A stretch of DNA of 64,000 nt from Saccharibacillus sp. CPCC 101409 (GTDB taxonomy: Bacteria > Bacillota > Bacilli > Paenibacillales > Paenibacillaceae), in contig NZ_JAULSA010000007.1 in the NCBI RefSeq assembly GCF_030518235.1, positions 124,001 to 188,000 of the forward strand. Direction: 5' to 3'. The translations under genes and the position numbers were made by a program. The notes below the pieces were generated by a model that saw only the letters and a program-made list of their open reading frames with translations, searched no databases and was not told where the DNA came from. Shown one piece after another: positions 62,632-64,000 of this stretch. The first letter of the stretch is position 1. Every line of letters begins with the position of its first letter.

Positions 62632-62678
62632 AAAGGACCTTCGTTTCCCGTTTTTAAAGCGGTAGACGAAGGTCTTTT
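62632..62678. terminator. Bidirectional terminator hairpin
   Basis: GACCTTCGT (62636-62644) and ACGAAGGTC (62666-62674) form a perfect stem with A/T runs on both sides. It lies 180 bp past the DUF4385 gene. Confidence 0.75.
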
Positions 62679-62976
62679 GGCGTGGAAAAGAAGCCGGCGC
62701 TGTGTCATTGCTGCATATGCGCATTAAATCCGGCTTTTTGCGATAAAAAATATACGATTGTTGCCTATTGGCATTATTTTCGAAGGGAATCCGGCTTTTT
62801 AAAAAGAATTGGACAGGGATTGCGCAAATTTGCTGCGGATATGCATCAATGGGGGCAAGAGGAAGATTGCGGGTAGACGAATAGCGCATGCCGGATGCCG
62901 CGGGTGCGCATCCGGCTTCGATTGGATCGAAAGCGATCCGGTCGCTTTGAATTTGCAAGCGTTTAAGCGTTGAAGA
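62679..62976. other. Intergenic, no gene recognised
   Basis: It contains a small hairpin (GCCGGATG...CATCCGGC, ~62890-62916) and repeated CCGGCTTTTT patches. No open frame with a ribosome site is seen. Confidence 0.4.
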
Positions 62977-63984
62977 TCAGGCCCGGCGCGGAGACAAGGC
63001 CGTCTCCTGTTCGGCCGGGCCGGCTTCGCCGCCGCGGGTCTCCGCGGCCGAAGCGGTGCCGCTTTGCGCCGGCGCTTCGGAGCGGGCCGCGCGGCTGCGC
63101 GGCTGCGGCGCGGCCTGCTCGTGCGCGCCGTCCGGCGTCGGCGCGGCAGTGCCTTCGGCCCGGCTGCCGCGGGCCGGGAGACCTTCCGGCTGCGCCGAAG
63201 CCGGGCGCAGCTGCGGCGAGCGCCCGGCGTAAGGGCGCTCCCGCCGCTTGGCGGCGGCGGGGCGCAGCGCGGCGAAGCCTAACGCCGCGAGCGCCAGCTG
63301 CGCGCCCAGCAGCCACGGCGCCGCTTCCGCGCCCAGCGCCGGGTTCAGCAGCGCCGGAGCCGCCGCCGCCAGCGGCAGCAGCCGCCGCAGCGCGGGCCGT
63401 TCGGCCCGGTAGCCCGGCTCAAGCAGCCGGGCGGCGAGCAGTGCCGCCAGCAGCCAGGACAGCAGGCGGCACAACGGAAGGAGCGGGGAGCCGTCAAGCT
63501 CCGGCTCCCGGGCGAACTGCATCCCGGCGGCAGCCGCGCCGCCCAGCAGCGCGGGCGCAAGCGCCGGCTTCAGCAGCCGGAGAAAACCTCCGCCCCACGA
63601 CGGGCGCTCCTCGCGTTCCAGCAGCTCGCCGAGCTCGTGGCGGGTGCGTTCCAGCTCGCGGTGCAGCGCGTCGTGCAGCTGCGGCAGCCGGTCCTGCTCG
63701 CCGCCGTCCAGATACAGCGCGATATGGCCGTCCAGCTCCGGCGTGAAGCCCTGGATGCCCTGGCAGATATGCAGCCCGCCGCGCAGCCGGCTGTCCAATT
63801 CCGCGGCCGGTTTGCGCTCCGCGGCCAGCTTTTCCTCGGCCAGGGCGACCGCCGAGCCGTACGCTTCGAGCGCGAAGCGCAGCCGGTGTTCGCGGTGCTG
63901 CGCTCTGCGGCTCAGCGCTTTGCGCGTTTGTTCGTAGATCCATATGGCAAAAGCGGCCGCGGCCGCCCAGATGTACGTTTCCAT
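62977..63984 (-). CDS. Membrane protein of unknown function
   Basis: The 335-residue protein has an N-terminal helix (WAAAAAFAIWIYEQ), a charged ~120-residue helical region (RHELGELLEREERPSWGGG at its end), three or four hydrophobic helices (~145-255) and a ~75-residue Ala/Gly/Pro-rich tail. AGGAAGG lies before the ATG at the very edge of the window. I recognise no family. The extremely GC-rich sequence gives open frames on all strands. This one is preferred for its start signal and membrane profile. Confidence 0.6.
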   Translation of the reverse strand: METYIWAAAAAFAIWIYEQTRKALSRRAQHREHRLRFALEAYGSAVALAEEKLAAERKPAAELDSRLRGGLHICQGIQGFTPELDGHIALYLDGGEQDRLPQLHDALHRELERTRHELGELLEREERPSWGGGFLRLLKPALAPALLGGAAAAGMQFAREPELDGSPLLPLCRLLSWLLAALLAARLLEPGYRAERPALRRLLPLAAAAPALLNPALGAEAAPWLLGAQLALAALGFAALRPAAAKRRERPYAGRSPQLRPASAQPEGLPARGSRAEGTAAPTPDGAHEQAAPQPRSRAARSEAPAQSGTASAAETRGGEAGPAEQETALSPRRA

Positions 63985-64000
63985 CCCGATTCGCCTTCCT

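Noticed and set aside
62469-62657. 62-codon open frame after the DUF4385 gene
   Set aside because: No convincing ribosome site and no recognisable protein pattern; its end runs into the terminator.

Overview
The window looks like chromosomal DNA of a GC-rich Gram-positive member of the Paenibacillaceae (Paenibacillus or Saccharibacillus-like). Pointers are the AGGAGG-type ribosome binding sites before nearly every gene, frequent GTG and TTG starts, an S-layer-homology (SLH) cell-surface protein, copper-amine-oxidase-type stalk domains, DUF4179 anti-sigma proteins paired with ECF sigma factors, CcdC, and many sugar-handling enzymes. There is no rRNA, tRNA, CRISPR array or intact transposase. 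Placement below family level is inference.

Layout. 1-1491: end of a fused binding-protein/permease gene and its ATPase (polar amino acid uptake). 1578-3386: MarR-controlled operon of two related small membrane proteins, the second broken by an amber codon. 3594-7931: kinase-like protein, two GNAT acetyltransferases, a small membrane protein and a GH13 glycosidase. 8074-10160: AT-richer XRE / ImmA-IrrE / PIN-like cassette with twin operators. 10356-13265: zinc-ribbon membrane protein and a two-component system. 14238-21075: Na+-efflux-type ABC pair, DUF4177 protein, M50-type membrane protease and a lantibiotic-immunity-type ABC operon. 21706-28592: SLH protein with seven Ig-like repeats, LDH-like enzyme, oxidoreductase and beta-helix protein. 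29140-33998: NagZ, LacI regulator and GH1 6-phospho-beta-glucosidase. 34161-43175: CcdC, then a tightly overlapped five-gene phosphorelay operon ending in a membrane glycosyltransferase. 43229-45197: stalk-domain protein, a frameshifted relative and a lipoprotein. 45441-50405: aldehyde dehydrogenase and a GH65 phosphorylase fused to beta-phosphoglucomutase. 50688-58204: three ECF sigma/anti-sigma modules. 58364-63984: ArsR regulator plus MerR-methyltransferase fusion, 6-phosphogluconolactonase, DUF4385 protein and a membrane protein.

The intergenic DNA is unusual. Four intergenic loci (13243-13427, 21327-21647, 28712-29030, 30794-30970) carry three unrelated motif families that share one design: two direct motif copies 49-51 bp apart, then two inverted copies 50-51 bp apart, the inner motifs 72-87 bp apart. 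Two of the loci are inverted copies of one ~320-bp element with degenerate terminal inverted repeats. There is also a 160-bp TA-flanked MITE at 60691-60850, a hexanucleotide repeat tract and an 18-unit 9-bp minisatellite.

Best candidates for undescribed biology are (i) the four-motif palindromic repeat architecture, (ii) the REC / hybrid kinase / HPt-REC-GGDEF-REC / HEAT / glycosyltransferase operon, and (iii) the XRE / ImmA-IrrE(HDIYH) / PIN-like cassette. Two genes (1578-2222 and 44144-44692) are visibly broken, yet their homologous sequence continues past the lesions.
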